From: Dillenia suffruticosa
Taxonomy: Eukaryota; Streptophyta; Magnoliopsida; Dilleniales; Dilleniaceae
Length of the DNA: 64,000 nt
Direction: 5' to 3'
Assembly: GCA_033439265.1 (NCBI GenBank)
Contig: JAVTVX010000004.1
Span: 23,879,201-23,943,200 of the forward strand
The notes under the pieces were generated by a model. That model was not told the DNA's origin. It ran no database searches and saw only the letters and a list, made by a program, of their open reading frames with translations. Shown here piece after piece: positions 49,756 to 61,121 of the stretch (the first letter of the stretch is position 1; each line of letters starts with the position of its first letter). The position numbers and the translations under genes were made by a program.

Positions 49756-51289
49756 AAAAACACCGGGGGATCTCTAGGCCAAAGCAAGGATTGCTTTTGT
49801 CTCGTCAAAAATCATTTCATCTTCTTCCCATCCCACCAAAAGCCTTCCTGTAATTCATTGTCCAATGATCCTCACCCCACTTATTTCCTCCCAAGGGCCA
49901 TTTGCCTTGGTGCTTGGGTTTGAGCATATTGTTAAAAAATTTGCTAATATTTATTTGAAGTATTTTTTTAATTATTTTGAATCGAGGAGACAGATGACAG
50001 GAGGAATTAAAAAGAGATTGGCCACTCAGGGTCTTGGACAACTCGATTAAATGTTAGTTTATAAGGTTGAGGTAAAATGTTACGCTATTTAATTAAATCT
50101 CGAATTTAAAATTTAAAAATAAAAAAATTATATTAAGAGAATTATTATTAAATAAAGTCTTGATAGATATTTAAATCAGATTTATGATTTAAAAAAAAAT
50201 ATCCACAGATCTATCAATAACGGACTATATAAATAAACTCTATAATAATCGATTCAAATTAACCACGATGAAACTTTAGATATGGAAGATACTAAAAGAA
50301 ATGTTTGCATTGGAAATTGAAGCCTTGGTTGCTTTCAAAAGCCAAGAGGGAACTTCAAAATCACATCTGCAAATCCCAATGGGGCACCGTCCTGCATTGC
50401 CCATATCCATGAAAATGTACTGCTCACTTAAAGTATCGTTTGGACTGAATTGTTCACTAGACCTTTTCATTCTTAATTAAGCTATCATGGGCTGACATTA
50501 GTTTGTTAACCTTTGGATAGCAAAAAGTGAAAAATCAGGTTACCCAATATCAAGAATTTGCTTAAAATCCATTTATAAGGTCATTTGGAATATTTTAAGT
50601 ACTAATTTTAACAAGTAATATGATGAAATATAACCTAAAGTATAACATGTGAATAAGAATATAATTTAATTATTGTAATTTAAAAAATATCTTTCAAAAG
50701 TCAAATATAATATTTATTTCTCTTTTAGTTATAAGTATCGTAAATTCTTTTTCTATTTAAAAATCGTGAAAATCAGAGAGTTCAATTGAAAAATATAATT
50801 TTTTCCTTATTGAGTCTCCATTTATGATTTTTTTTTGTGTTTTATAATTTATATATAAAATAGGAAAAATTTTTGTTTTCTTACTTCTTTTGGGTACTTA
50901 GATATTGTGTTTATTTTATGAAAAAGAAAATAAAAAGAAACTTCTTATTTACATAGATAAAGTTCACACAGTGCTATTGCTTTGCAATCCAAAACTAATT
51001 TATAGGGTTAAAAATTAAAACAAAAAAATATTGTTCTATTAAAATTAATTACAATCTTTATCCCTTAAAAATGATAAATTTTACTCTCTAGATTTCTGAA
51101 TGTCTCTAATGTAGAATATACGAGCAAAAGGACAATAATTTTCATGTGATAGCCTTGGCCAGACATTGACGATGAGAGGAAAACGGTATTAGTTGAATTA
51201 TAATTTATTGATTTTACGTGTTAACAATACCCTAGGTGAAAGGTACTTCAACTATGGTTAAACTAATAACAATAACACCAATAATTTAT

Positions 51290-51500
51290 GGGTTTAGTGA
51301 CAAAATATTAAAATCTCGAGTTCAAGTTTTGAGAATAGAAAAACAAACAACGAGAGAATAATCTCGTAAATTGGGTCTCACAATTGCTCTAATCAGATTT
51401 GTAAAATAGACACTGAGAGATTAATTCCTAAATTGGGTCTCATAACTGTTTCTATCGGATTGATTAGATTTTTGAATCAGGTGGGTAAAAAAAAAAAAAG
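51290..51500 (+). mobile_element. SINE-like relic
   Basis: The head GGGTTTAGTGACAAAATATT with B-box remnant CGAGTTCAAGTTTTG is followed by two copies of an AAATTGGGTCTCA-type segment (near 51370 and 51432) and an A run. It may be two overlapping insertions. Confidence 0.45.
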
Positions 51501-52463
51501 GATAGAATAACCCAAGGTGCAAATCAAACTTAACCCAGATGATGATTAATTGCCCATTAGAGCCCAAATTACTCATTAGTAGGCTGGAGTAGCATGAAGT
51601 GGTAGGGACAAGATGGGCTTTTCTCAGGTGGGATTGGAAATGATGGACCAACAAAGGCCCTTTTAATTCCCATGATTTGATAACATCAAACAACTTTATG
51701 GGACCCATTTTTGTATTAGACTTACCTATCGATAAATCCCCCCCCCGGCCAAAAAAAACCCCAAAAAACATAAGATCCAATGCAGTGTTAGTACATTCCA
51801 ATTCCTACCATTGACTCCAAAGAATCGTGGGTACCAATTTGATCACTCCTCCAAACAAAGAAAAAGAAACTAATAGAACGGAAACCAAAACATATAGGAT
51901 TCTTCTCTCTCTCTCTCTCTCTCTCCCTCCCTCCCTCTTCATATGCGGTTTTCTGTTTTCTCTCTCTTGATCCAAAAAATGCACCCAAAATTACCCAACC
52001 GTTGAAGCCCGCGTGGACCCCTCTGTCTCTCTGTCTCTCTGTCTCTCTCCTCTTTCTCTCCCCTGTCCCTATGGCTGCTTAGACGTGGGGATCACCAAGG
52101 AAATTGACCCCCACAGACGAATGTATCAAAGATTCTGAGGAGAACCCATTTGACTCCTTTGGGTTTTGTCTCGGAAATTCAAGAAAGTAAGAAGACTCGG
52201 CGCGAAAATTTTCAATATTTCAAGAAATCAGAGAGGTTTTGGGGATGAGTCGAAGATTTTGGCGACACCCATTTTACCCTTTCGGACTTTCTGTTAGAAA
52301 CTAGGAAAACCCGATCCAAAAGCCCATCTAATCTCCAAACGCTAGTTTTGTACGAGAAATCGGCCAATTAGTGCTAGAAGTCAAAAGGCTTTTGGCAATG
52401 TTAGAACGCAGTCGAAACCCTAGATCGGGTTGAAGTGAGTAATAGTGGTTTTCTGATCGATCA

Positions 52464-52967
52464 ATGGAATCACCATTGTTAACCTTGGTCTTCAGCTTAG
52501 GGTTTCTTTGTAGCTTGTCTGGTTTGTTTGCTCAAGACCAAGAGTTTCTTTCTCCTCCTCCACCGTCGCAGCCGCCACCGCCACCGCCACCGCCTCCTCC
52601 TCCTCCACCACCACCTCCGCCGCCGCCGCCGCCGCCCCCATCCCCGTCTCCGCCACCACCAGAATCGCCACCTCCGCCAGGATCGCCGCCACCACCAGAA
52701 TCGCCTCCGCCGTCAGGATCTCCGCCACCACCCATATCTCCGCCACAGGCGCCTCCTCCAATGCCGTTGAGGCCGCCACCGCGGTGGCCTGGAAGTGAGT
52801 CCGATCCTAAACCAACACCATCACCGCCACCTCATCATAAGCCACTGAATTTTGGGCAGAAAATGGGTTTGTTATTTGTGGGTATGGCTGGAATTTTGCA
52901 AATTGCTGTGGTAGGGTTCTTGATTTTGAAGAGAAGGCAATTGATGAAGATTGAATCAAGATATTAG
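52464..52967 (+). CDS. Extensin-like proline-rich membrane protein, function unknown
   Basis: A single exon of 167 residues. An N-terminal signal peptide (about residues 1-23, ending GLFAQ) is followed by a proline-rich region (about 32-125) with an uninterrupted run of more than 20 Pro and SPPPP, ESPPPP and GSPPPP motifs like those of hydroxyproline-rich cell-wall proteins. A predicted membrane helix (about 133-155, MGLLFVGMAGILQIAVVGFL) and a short basic tail (KRRQLMKIESRY) follow. This suggests a type I membrane protein with a wall-facing glycosylated stalk. The Pro codons make it a GC island in AT-rich DNA. There are CT runs and a long leader upstream. The family is not recognised beyond this; Tyr-containing extensin crosslinking motifs are absent. 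Confidence 0.8.
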   Translation: MESPLLTLVFSLGFLCSLSGLFAQDQEFLSPPPPSQPPPPPPPPPPPPPPPPPPPPPPPSPSPPPPESPPPPGSPPPPESPPPSGSPPPPISPPQAPPPMPLRPPPRWPGSESDPKPTPSPPPHHKPLNFGQKMGLLFVGMAGILQIAVVGFLILKRRQLMKIESRY

Positions 52968-55900
52968 AAGAGACCTACCTGTGTTTGTTGTATGAAGTTA
53001 TTGATCATATTTATTTGATTTTAGCTAAATTTGATGCTAATTTTGGAGAGGAATTTTGAAGCGGAGGAAGCGGAGGATACGGCATTTGATTTGAATTTGG
53101 ATTCGGCTGTGCTCTGTAAATGGTAAAAATGTTTGATTTTCATTCTCTTCATTTCTTTGTTCTTTTTCAATGTTCTGTAGATTTGAGCTTTTTTCTTTGT
53201 TTTGTGTACTATTCACAACAATGAAAGCAGATGACGCCATTTTCACGAGTTCTTCAAATCATTGAGTTGTTGACTTTCTTTTGTGTATTGTTCTCATGAC
53301 CTTACAATGACTGTCTTATGTCCATTCGAGTTAAAAAAGATTGTTTCTTGTTTGCAGTGTGGTGCTTTCACTGTAGGATGTTATAAAGAAGCATCTTGTT
53401 CTTAAATTGTTCTATGAGAAACCTTTCCATTTCCTTATATCTTCAATTTGGCTACATGAGAATTTACAAATTCATTTCCAGAGAGGGTGTATGCTGCCCA
53501 CCATTTGAAGAGTTTTGCTGGTGCTTGTGCATTGTTAATTGTTGGTCTTGATGCTAAAATTGTTGTTTGGCTGAATAATTCACTCTTGTTACTCAATTCG
53601 CTGGATTAGAGTTCGAGGCCTGCTTTTGGTTGAATCGGTTCTTGGTATATCTTCTGTATGGATGCATATCAGAAGGAGAATCCACCTTTTGAAGTAATCT
53701 GAGTCTTTTTATGGTACAGTAGTAGTGTCATTTATGGATTCCCCTCTGCTCGGTGGAAAAGAAAATTAGTTAGATGAGAATTTTCATCTTTCTTCTACAT
53801 TGTTATCATTAGATTAATGTATCTGTAGATCGTGACTAGCATTATGCTCATCTGTTTTTGAGGCAATGGTTTTGCTGTTTTTGTTGGTACCTGGGTCAGT
53901 TAGGTTTCCTTGCTTGTCTGTTTACACAGCAGGAAAAACTAGGCGGGATTTGATCAGTTAAAACCCTAAAACCTGACATGGGAGTCCACCGTTAAAAGAG
54001 ATAAAAAAAGCCAACTAGGTATGAGAAAAGAACAACGTTTTATTAATCAAATTATGCATGAAATACGATGAAGACAATAAGATGTCTCAATAGACCTAAC
54101 TAGAGGAATGAGCTAGTAAATAAGGCCCTAAACAAATCTTTTAGAATAGGAAACAAATAATAAAGTCCTACTACAACTTGTTCAAGGTTCTAGAAAACCT
54201 AGACGCCATTCTAAAATTAAAAGGAAAGAAATAGTAGTAATTAAAATAGGAAACAAGAAGTTCAGGATCAGATATGACCTTGACATGCTTTGGATCATTG
54301 GGCAATCTGCATGGATCGCCCCAGTGAAAATCCCAAAGCCTCAGACCCCCAGATCACCACCCGCAATCCCTGGTGATTGCCCCAATGATCCAGGTTGCTG
54401 CAAATGACTTCTTTTGCGTCTTCTTGACCTCCCTTTTTCTTTCTTCGGTTGCTTGTTTGATCCCTTTTTCACCAAAAATCCTGCCTCAAAACCTTCCCTC
54501 TCTTGATTTTTGATTTTAATCGTTTCCTGTTCTACATCATCTGTTCTGTAAGATTCTTTGGCATATTAATACCAGTTGTAGTAAGTTTTGAGCCAGCCAG
54601 AATGCATCTTTTGTCATTCCAATGGAAGAACAAGAGCTTGGGTTTTGGTGATTAAAATTGCTTTGAATGTTGGCAAACTCTTCTTAAGATAAAATTAAAG
54701 GAGAATGGTAATGAATGAATCTTTAATTTCCTGTATATTAATTGTACTGGATTGGCTTGTCCATTTCATTGTGCAATTTTGGATGCTTGTATACTCTCAA
54801 ATTCAATTCTCTGTTTATTCTCATCCGTATAAGCTAATAAAGGTTAGCAGTTAGGATGGCATTTGACTAGAAACTCCAAAGTTTTATTTCATAGGCATCT
54901 TGGGAAATATACAACTGACTTATGAAGTGTAGAAGTAAAATAATATAACAGGTATGATGTAAGGAAAACATGAAAGCTATTTTGAGGGCAATTATGAGAC
55001 TATTTGCTACATCAAAAGGAGAAGTCTCTTTCGCTTAATGCTTGTGTTTCTGTTGGATAATATTTGATACTCTATGATCATGAGATTGTTTTAAGTTGTT
55101 TATGTTTGTATCCTCTACGCACTTCTTTTTTATGAACTGGGGCCCTCGAAATGGGGTTGATCTCTGTATTCTTTGAATCTATTGCAAAATAGACTTTGAT
55201 TGTGACAATATTTCAGGATGACCATGTCAACATGAAGTGAATGTCCATCTTGACTATTCTATTGTTGGGATACAGTGTTGTTGTAGTAACATTATGGGGA
55301 CGAATGAGATGTTTTGCCTGCTGGTTTCTTCCAAAAGTAGCAAACTAGGAGATGTTGCTAGTGAGCCGTGTTGGACTTGCGTTAATCTTTTATTCAGATT
55401 GGGCAAACTAGGGGTTTGTGGTAGCATTTATATTGCTAACAGCTGGATTCATACCGAGTGTTGAAGGTTTTGACTTAAAATTGCACCTCTAGTTTTCACA
55501 TGAGAAAGTGACCTTTTTGGATTGTAGTTATGCAGGTAATACCGGTAATGGAGATAATTGCCCCCAAGTTTTTGGAGGGTTTTAGTTCTTAGAAGAAGAG
55601 TCGGACCAAAACCCATTTTAGTTAAACCTAGATTGAAACAATGCTATTCCTTGATCCTGGGCCATATGCAGTTTTAACTATGCTTGATTTACTTTTATTT
55701 GTCGCATGTTTTGAACGAGTTGAATTAAAAGCCATTTTAATCGGTTTGGTCAGTATGATACAATATTTCAGGAAGCAGTTTTGAAGGAGTCCTTTTGCCT
55801 TCATTTCCTCCTAATCTTCCATTTTCTTATATGGGAAAGCTTCATCACTTGGAGTTGGTGGGTTGTATCATGCTGTTGGATTTGTGTGTTTTGTAGGTTT

Positions 55901-56186
55901 CTATAGTATCTTAACCATGCAGCCTTTGACCTTAAATTGAAGCCGACTCAAAATGGGCTGTCTTTCCAACTAAACAATTTATTTATTTATTGTTTTGTCT
56001 GGTTGGTGATCAATTCTGTTCCCTTTTTGGGATGACCTTTTCTTCTTTAGGATTGGATTGCACTTCATCTCTCCCTGGACATCGACATGCAAGCAAGTTG
56101 TATATCAACTAGTCTCTTTTCCAAATTTTGTATGTTCAAGTAAAGCATCAAACCAAACAAAATTTTGTTATTATCCTATTTGCTTT

Positions 56187-56351
56187 GCCGACCTTTGTCC
56201 GGTTTAAAAATATTAAACTTTTTTAATCAAAATTTTAAATTCGAATATTGAAAATATAAAAATAGAAGTATGGAAAGTCAACATCTAAATTGGGTTCTAT
56301 AACTATTCAAGTCGAATTAGTTGGATTTTTGAATATCGATGGTAATATAAA
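56187..56351 (+). mobile_element. SINE, about 165-bp family, with perfect target duplication
   Basis: Flanked by the 15-bp repeat TATCCTATTTGCTTT (56172-56186 and 56352-56366). The body has a tRNA-like head with AAATTCGAATATTG, A-rich middle, AAATTGGGTTCTATAAC and a tail TTTTTGAATATCGATGG. This is the best-delimited member of the shorter family. Confidence 0.85.
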
Positions 56352-57311
56352 TATCCTATTTGCTTTTAGTAGCTCTGTTTCCTGTCTTGAACTCCAAATT
56401 TACCTAAAACATAATTTGATTATGGGTTTTTTTTTTTTTATTCTTTGGGCTTGAGGATTTCATCTTTTAATCATATATTCATCAGGAAATTAATTTTTAT
56501 TTGATTCTTTTCATGAGGGGAGGGGAAAATGGAAATATTGAACTGTTGGTCAAGAGGAAAAATCAGACACCACTAAATCAGAAAACCTGTAAGAAATTTA
56601 TCACTTGGCAGTGGTTAACACCATTTTTCCTTATTCTAATATTGTTTCGTAATATTTAAATATACACTACTCAGTGAAAATGGTAAATCTCTATTTCCCC
56701 TGGACTATGAGCTAAAATGTCCCACAAACTTCGATTTGTTTGAGGGATCACAATGCATAATATAATTTTAAGAACTAAATCACAGTTTCACTCATGTAGT
56801 TAGGGCGTTTTGCAGTAATTTTGAGGGAAAGAACATAGAGGGACTTTTGAAACCCCCCTTCTCTCTCTCTCTCTCTCTCTCTTCCAATCCTCGCACTAGG
56901 GAGTGCGGGGATGGTTGGAAATAGGCCTAGACCTTTTGCAAGAGGAACCATCCCAACAAGTGGAGCACTTCCTTCCCCATTAGGATGTGGCTTTTTTCTC
57001 ACAAGAAGGTACATAGCCCTTCAAAAGAAGGGAGTACTCAAAATTTTAGATCTAATGACTCCGTCCGGTGGCAAAAGCCAAGACCCTTGATTTTTTTTTT
57101 TTTTTTTTTTATGAATTTAAAAATTCTTTAAGCTCATGTTAAAAAATGCTGTCAAGAGTTTTAAAAATACTATTAAAATCTTGTAGAATGCTATTTGTTC
57201 TCCGAAAAATATAACTTGTGTCTGTTGGGCTAACTTATTATTCCTTACCCATCTAATATAAAATTTTCATTCCCTTGACCATATTATTATCAGATTTGGA
57301 GTAGATTGTTT

Positions 57312-57502
57312 TTTTTTTTTTTTATACTATACAAATCGGTATCTAAAATCATATTTCGACTAATTCGATCCGAGACCTGTAATGACTCATTTAAGAGACT
57401 ACTCTCCTAACGTAGTATGCTTCATGTCTAAATTGTTAGTAGAACTCGTGATCATAGTTAAGAAAGCGAGTATCACATTTCACTAAACCAACTTATCATA
57501 GG
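57312..57502 (-). mobile_element. SINE, 190-bp family, with perfect target duplication
   Basis: A 191-bp body between TGGAGTAGATTGTTT at 57297-57311 and 57503-57517. The T-run at the left is the A-tail of the minus-strand element. Internal segments (TTCGACTAATTCGATCC, TGACTCATTTAAGAG) match those at 39379, 62431 and 19949. Confidence 0.88.
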
Positions 57503-59147
57503 TGGAGTAGATTGTTTTGGAACAGGGCAAAGATGTACGCATATGTCCACAAGGAGGACAATTTAGTGGTACAAATGTCTCTTCCCAATCTAGTGATTTT
57601 AGATTCAAATAATTTTATAACCAAAAAAAAAAAAAAACGTGCGCCCGTAGAAAGCGAGAGTCTTGTAAAAGCAAGGGTATGCTTACGTTGTCAACCTAAA
57701 AACTCAGTTTAGGATCTGCTCAGTACCAAACAAAAAAAAAGTTTAGGATCTGCAAAAACACTTAACGTGAACTATAAGACCAGTTCATGCCCATGCCAAA
57801 ACATTCTAAGCACAGTACCAAAAAAAAGAAAAGAAACATTCTAAGCACACGATACATGAGAGGAAAAGGACCCCAAACGTCTTCTTGTTTTCTTTAAAAG
57901 CTCCTTTTTTTTTATTTAAAATCATATTGTGATGATTAATTTGAATGTCTATGAAAACCCTCTTTAGAGACGATTATTTTCGTATAATTTTTTTTATTCT
58001 TAAATTTTAAATTTTAAATTAATTAAAAAATCTAAATTTTTATTTTATTAGAGCGACGGTCTAAAGAGGGCAGAAATGAGTAGGTGGTCAAACAGCTGTC
58101 CGTCAGTGAAATGCCATTTCTGGACAGGTTGTTGTTTGGGAGGTCCCGCAAACAACATTTTGGGCCTTGCTTTTGCCATTTTTGATGCATCATATCAACG
58201 CCTCAGGCCCAATTATGTCTTCTCAGAGTCCAAATCCACATCTGTTTTCTGCCTGTTTCTATGACTTGGTCTACTCATCCCACGGCTAGGATTAATCCAA
58301 ATCCACTCGCAACAAAGTTGACTTGAGAGGGAGGGACTGACAGCTCTCGTGGTGGACTTGCAGATTAAAATGTAGTGACCGTGAGAGTTATTATTAGCCG
58401 TACGATACAGGAGTTTTATGAAGTTGTCTCCCCATCACAGGTGGGGACGTTTGGGTTGGATTTACAATTATCCCGAGATTACCCTTATTTCTGGTTCAAA
58501 ACCTCGAAAATGACGTATGTTTTTTAGTTGTGATGTGACACCAAGTAAGGATTAATTTGGAAAGCTAATTTGACTCGACAGAAAAGAGAGAGCTCTCTCA
58601 CTCTCATTATAACGTGCGTTGTTGAGAATAATTTTCTACACCTTGTAAAGAATGAACATCTCTCTCTATATTTTATTTTACAAACTTATAACCAATTTAG
58701 TAAATAAATATATCATATTTTTTAACTAAATATTATATTTAAAATTTAAAAATAAAAAAATTTATATTAAAAAAACTTTTTTAAAATTAGATCCGATTAC
58801 ATTCAGATTAGATTAATTAAAATATAATTTATGATCGATTTAAAATAAAAAATGAACATGGAAACTTTGTCATCTGGTGCTTTTGCTTTGTACTCGGAGG
58901 TGTAAAAAGTGATGACATTTTGTTGGTGAAGTACGTAGTAAACCATAGCTTACATGTAAAGGCCATAAATGCCCATGGTTAGATTCTTATCAATATGATA
59001 GAAGCCAGAAGGTTAAAAGTATAGAACCAAGGAAGGGGCACTGTCACCCAACTAAGGTCGCATTTGTTGATTCAATTTTATTAGTCCCCAAACTATTTGC
59101 AGCGAAAGAGAGCCCGCGCGCGGGCGCACACACGTATGTATGTATGG

Positions 59148-59149
<2 letters not shown>

Positions 59150-59179
<30 letters not shown>
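59150..59179. repeat. (GT)n microsatellite
   Basis: About 15 GT repeats next to an alternating GCGCGCGGGCGC patch and ACACAC. Confidence 0.9.
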
Positions 59180-59182
<3 letters not shown>

Positions 59183-59494
59183 GTTTGATTTGTGCATATG
59201 AATTATGATTTATTGCATATTGAATAAATAGATAGATAAATATCAAAACAAGCATGCCTCATGAAAACAAGGAAAGTCTTTAAATCCCAAACATATTCCA
59301 ACCCCAAAGACAATAATTCTTCCCATGACCCTACATTATTTATTCACACTTTAAATCAACAACCGACACTGACCCATTGATGAGAGCTTCCCTTTTGGCC
59401 TTGATTTCAATTCTCTGCAGCAAAACAACATCAGATTTATCACTCAATGTTGAGACAATATTTCAAAAAAAAAACCATGATATGGGATTTGAAA

Positions 59495-61121
59495 TTACCA
59501 GTTAGAAATCTTGAAATTGGATGATAGAAGCTCTGGTGAAGACACTGGAATGGAAATTGAGAGTTGGGTTGTGGCAAAAGAAGTTTTCGGTTCACTGAAA
59601 TCAATCCAAGTCTCTCTGTTCTTATTACTCCAATCCCCTAAAAAGTGATGAAGTGGTTTTCGATTAACCTCTTCTCTGTTTTCCTTGACTGATTTGAAAT
59701 CAGAACCCATGATAAAGCAATGTTGTTGTTGTTGCGGCTGAGATTGATCATATTCTTCTTCTTGTTTGGAATTGCTTGAAAGGCTTTGAACTTGAAAGGC
59801 AGAGTAGCCGGTATGTAAGGCAGGGAAGCTTTCATGTTTGGATTGGACAAGAGAGGGACTTATTGTCAATGGAGTCAGAGAATCAGATGCCGGAAAGAAA
59901 GCTCTTTCATCAACTCCATTTCTCACTCCATTGCAATACCTGTTTTTTTAGCACATCACATTATAAATCAAGCAAGTTTAGGCACCAAAAAAACAATGGA
60001 AAACACTAAAAAAAAAACACGTAGTCTTTCTCAGAGAACGAAGTAGGAACTAAAAACTAGTGATTGATATTGTTGTTTTGGGTTGGAAATATCAGAACAG
60101 GTGCAGAAGAAGAAGAGTGAACATAAAGAGAGGCACAAGCATTGATAAGTAGGCCTAGCCGGTAAAAAGATGCACTCTGCAAATTCCTTGAGAGATTCTA
60201 TCCGTTTGTTGGATGACCATACATAGGATTTGCCTGGCGTTCTTGCTTAACGTTTGTGATTTGTAAACCATTGCGATGGATCGCCCCATGTTATATACCG
60301 ATGTTCTCGTACCAGTGGTGATAAAAGGATTTGTTGCTCAAGTACTTAGTTATTTTGGCAATCGCACCAGTACTTGGCTGCAGGTAATATTACTTCTACC
60401 AACAAGCAAAACGAAGAAAAAGAAAACAGAGGAAAAAAGAATTCAAACCTGTAGTCTCTGTCAGAGTATGAAGCAGCATCCAAAAACAAGTGACGGGTAT
60501 TGTTATTTTGAGATGCAAAATCAGAATCAGGAGGTCTAGAAGTAGGAGAGGAGTGAGAAAGAAGGAAAGGATAAGCATTGGTTTCATAGTTCAAGGAAGA
60601 AGAAAGTGATGGTCTATGAGTAGTACTATAAGTTGTAGAAGAAGAAGAGGATGAGGAAGAAGAAGACGAAGAAGGATGTTCCACAGGCTTTCTTGAACGG
60701 TTTTTGCCTCTGTGCATATGTCTCTCACAATACTTAGAATCGGCAAATGCCTCCTTGGAGCATCTCCATTTCTTTCCATCTGTTCTTCTGCACCTTCCAG
60801 GTTCTGGGTCTGCTTTTCTGCCAAAACCCATTTGAAAACAGCCCCACCCAACTGCAAAAAACTCAGAAAAAAATAAATTTTTATTATTAAAAAAAATAAG
60901 ATGGAAAATGAAGCGTGTGTGTCTGCAATATGCTTACTGGGTTGTTGCTGGAGGGGGAAAAGTGTTGAGGAGTCAAAAAAGTTGGCTTTGAGAGTGAAGA
61001 TAAGATCAGGAGGGACTGGTATTCCAGACATTATGTATTTTAAGATCAGGGCTTGGTGTTCTAGTTCTTGCCATTGTGATGGGGTGAATGGAGACTTGTT
61101 TCTTGCACTACTCATCATCAT
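59495..61121 (-). CDS. GROWTH-REGULATING FACTOR, GRF5-like
   Basis: Three exons on the minus strand: 61121-60938 (184 bp), 60851-60449 (403 bp), 59939-59495 (445 bp); GT-AG introns, 1032 nt, 343 residues. The QLQ domain (about residues 12-41, core QWQELEHQ) binds GIF coactivators. The WRC domain follows, with the zinc pattern C-x9-C-x10-C-x2-H in [11 protein letters not shown] and [14 protein letters not shown], which also holds the nuclear signal. A Ser/Pro-rich tail contains [11 protein letters not shown] and LHHFLGDW segments resembling GRF5/6, and ends [13 protein letters not shown] near the C-terminus. A miR396 site lies at the end of the WRC coding region. GRF5-type proteins promote leaf cell proliferation. 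The end is read as the TAA at 59495; a GT at about 59503 could be another splice donor, but the next exon would give an immediate stop. Confidence 0.94.
60020..60150 (-). pseudogene. Degenerate duplicate of GRF exon 2 end inside intron 2
   Basis: The minus strand aligns with the 3' part of exon 2 (60450-60580). It reads [15 protein letters not shown], then PTQNNNINH, an in-frame stop, and FSEKDY, against [23 protein letters not shown] and YSDRDY in the real exon. The splice donor after the last Tyr is altered. It looks like an old intragenic duplication that is now non-coding. Confidence 0.65.
60679..60700 (-). promoter_or_regulatory. miR396 target site in GRF mRNA
   Basis: The minus strand contains TTCAAGAAAGCCTGTGGAA preceded by CCG, the conserved miR396 complementary site of plant GRF genes. 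It lies in frame at the end of the WRC coding sequence (RSRKPVE), so the transcript is expected to be cleaved in tissues with miR396. Confidence 0.95.

Larger units (their letters stand above)
44162..52463. other. Stretch without recognised genes between AIL and the proline-rich protein gene
   Basis: AT-rich DNA with SINE relics (about 45235-45400, 47065-47222, 49222-49383, 51290-51500), microsatellites (CT at 45808-45830, AT at 48176-48198, CT at 51903-51926 and 52019-52050) and a U2 snRNA fragment at 49723-49755. The part just after 44161 is the likely 3' UTR of the AIL gene. The part from about 52100 to 52463 is the likely 5' leader of the next gene. Confidence 0.65.
52968..59494. other. 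Stretch without recognised genes
   Basis: The first part (52968 to about 56000) is less AT-rich and includes the likely 3' UTR of the proline-rich gene, but shows no long open frame. About 53940-54545 has a different composition and ends near CTACATCA, so it could be a solo LTR or other insertion; this is weak. Two SINEs (56187-56351, 57312-57502), a CT run (56860-56882) and a GT run (59150-59179) are also present. Confidence 0.6.

Noticed and set aside
52492..52779. Antisense Ala/Val/Glu-rich and Gly-rich frames opposite the proline-rich gene
   Set aside because: They are shadows of the CCX proline codons. The sense frame has a signal peptide, a membrane helix and a sensible start.
57512..58264. 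Small open frames of 60-70 residues (57512-57712, 58076-58264)
   Set aside because: No recognisable motifs and no supporting promoter or splice structure; length is near chance expectation.
60346..60448. Read-through extension of GRF exon 2 (EFFFPLF and following)
   Set aside because: A canonical GT donor directly precedes it, and the next exon restores the conserved frame with VDERAFFP.
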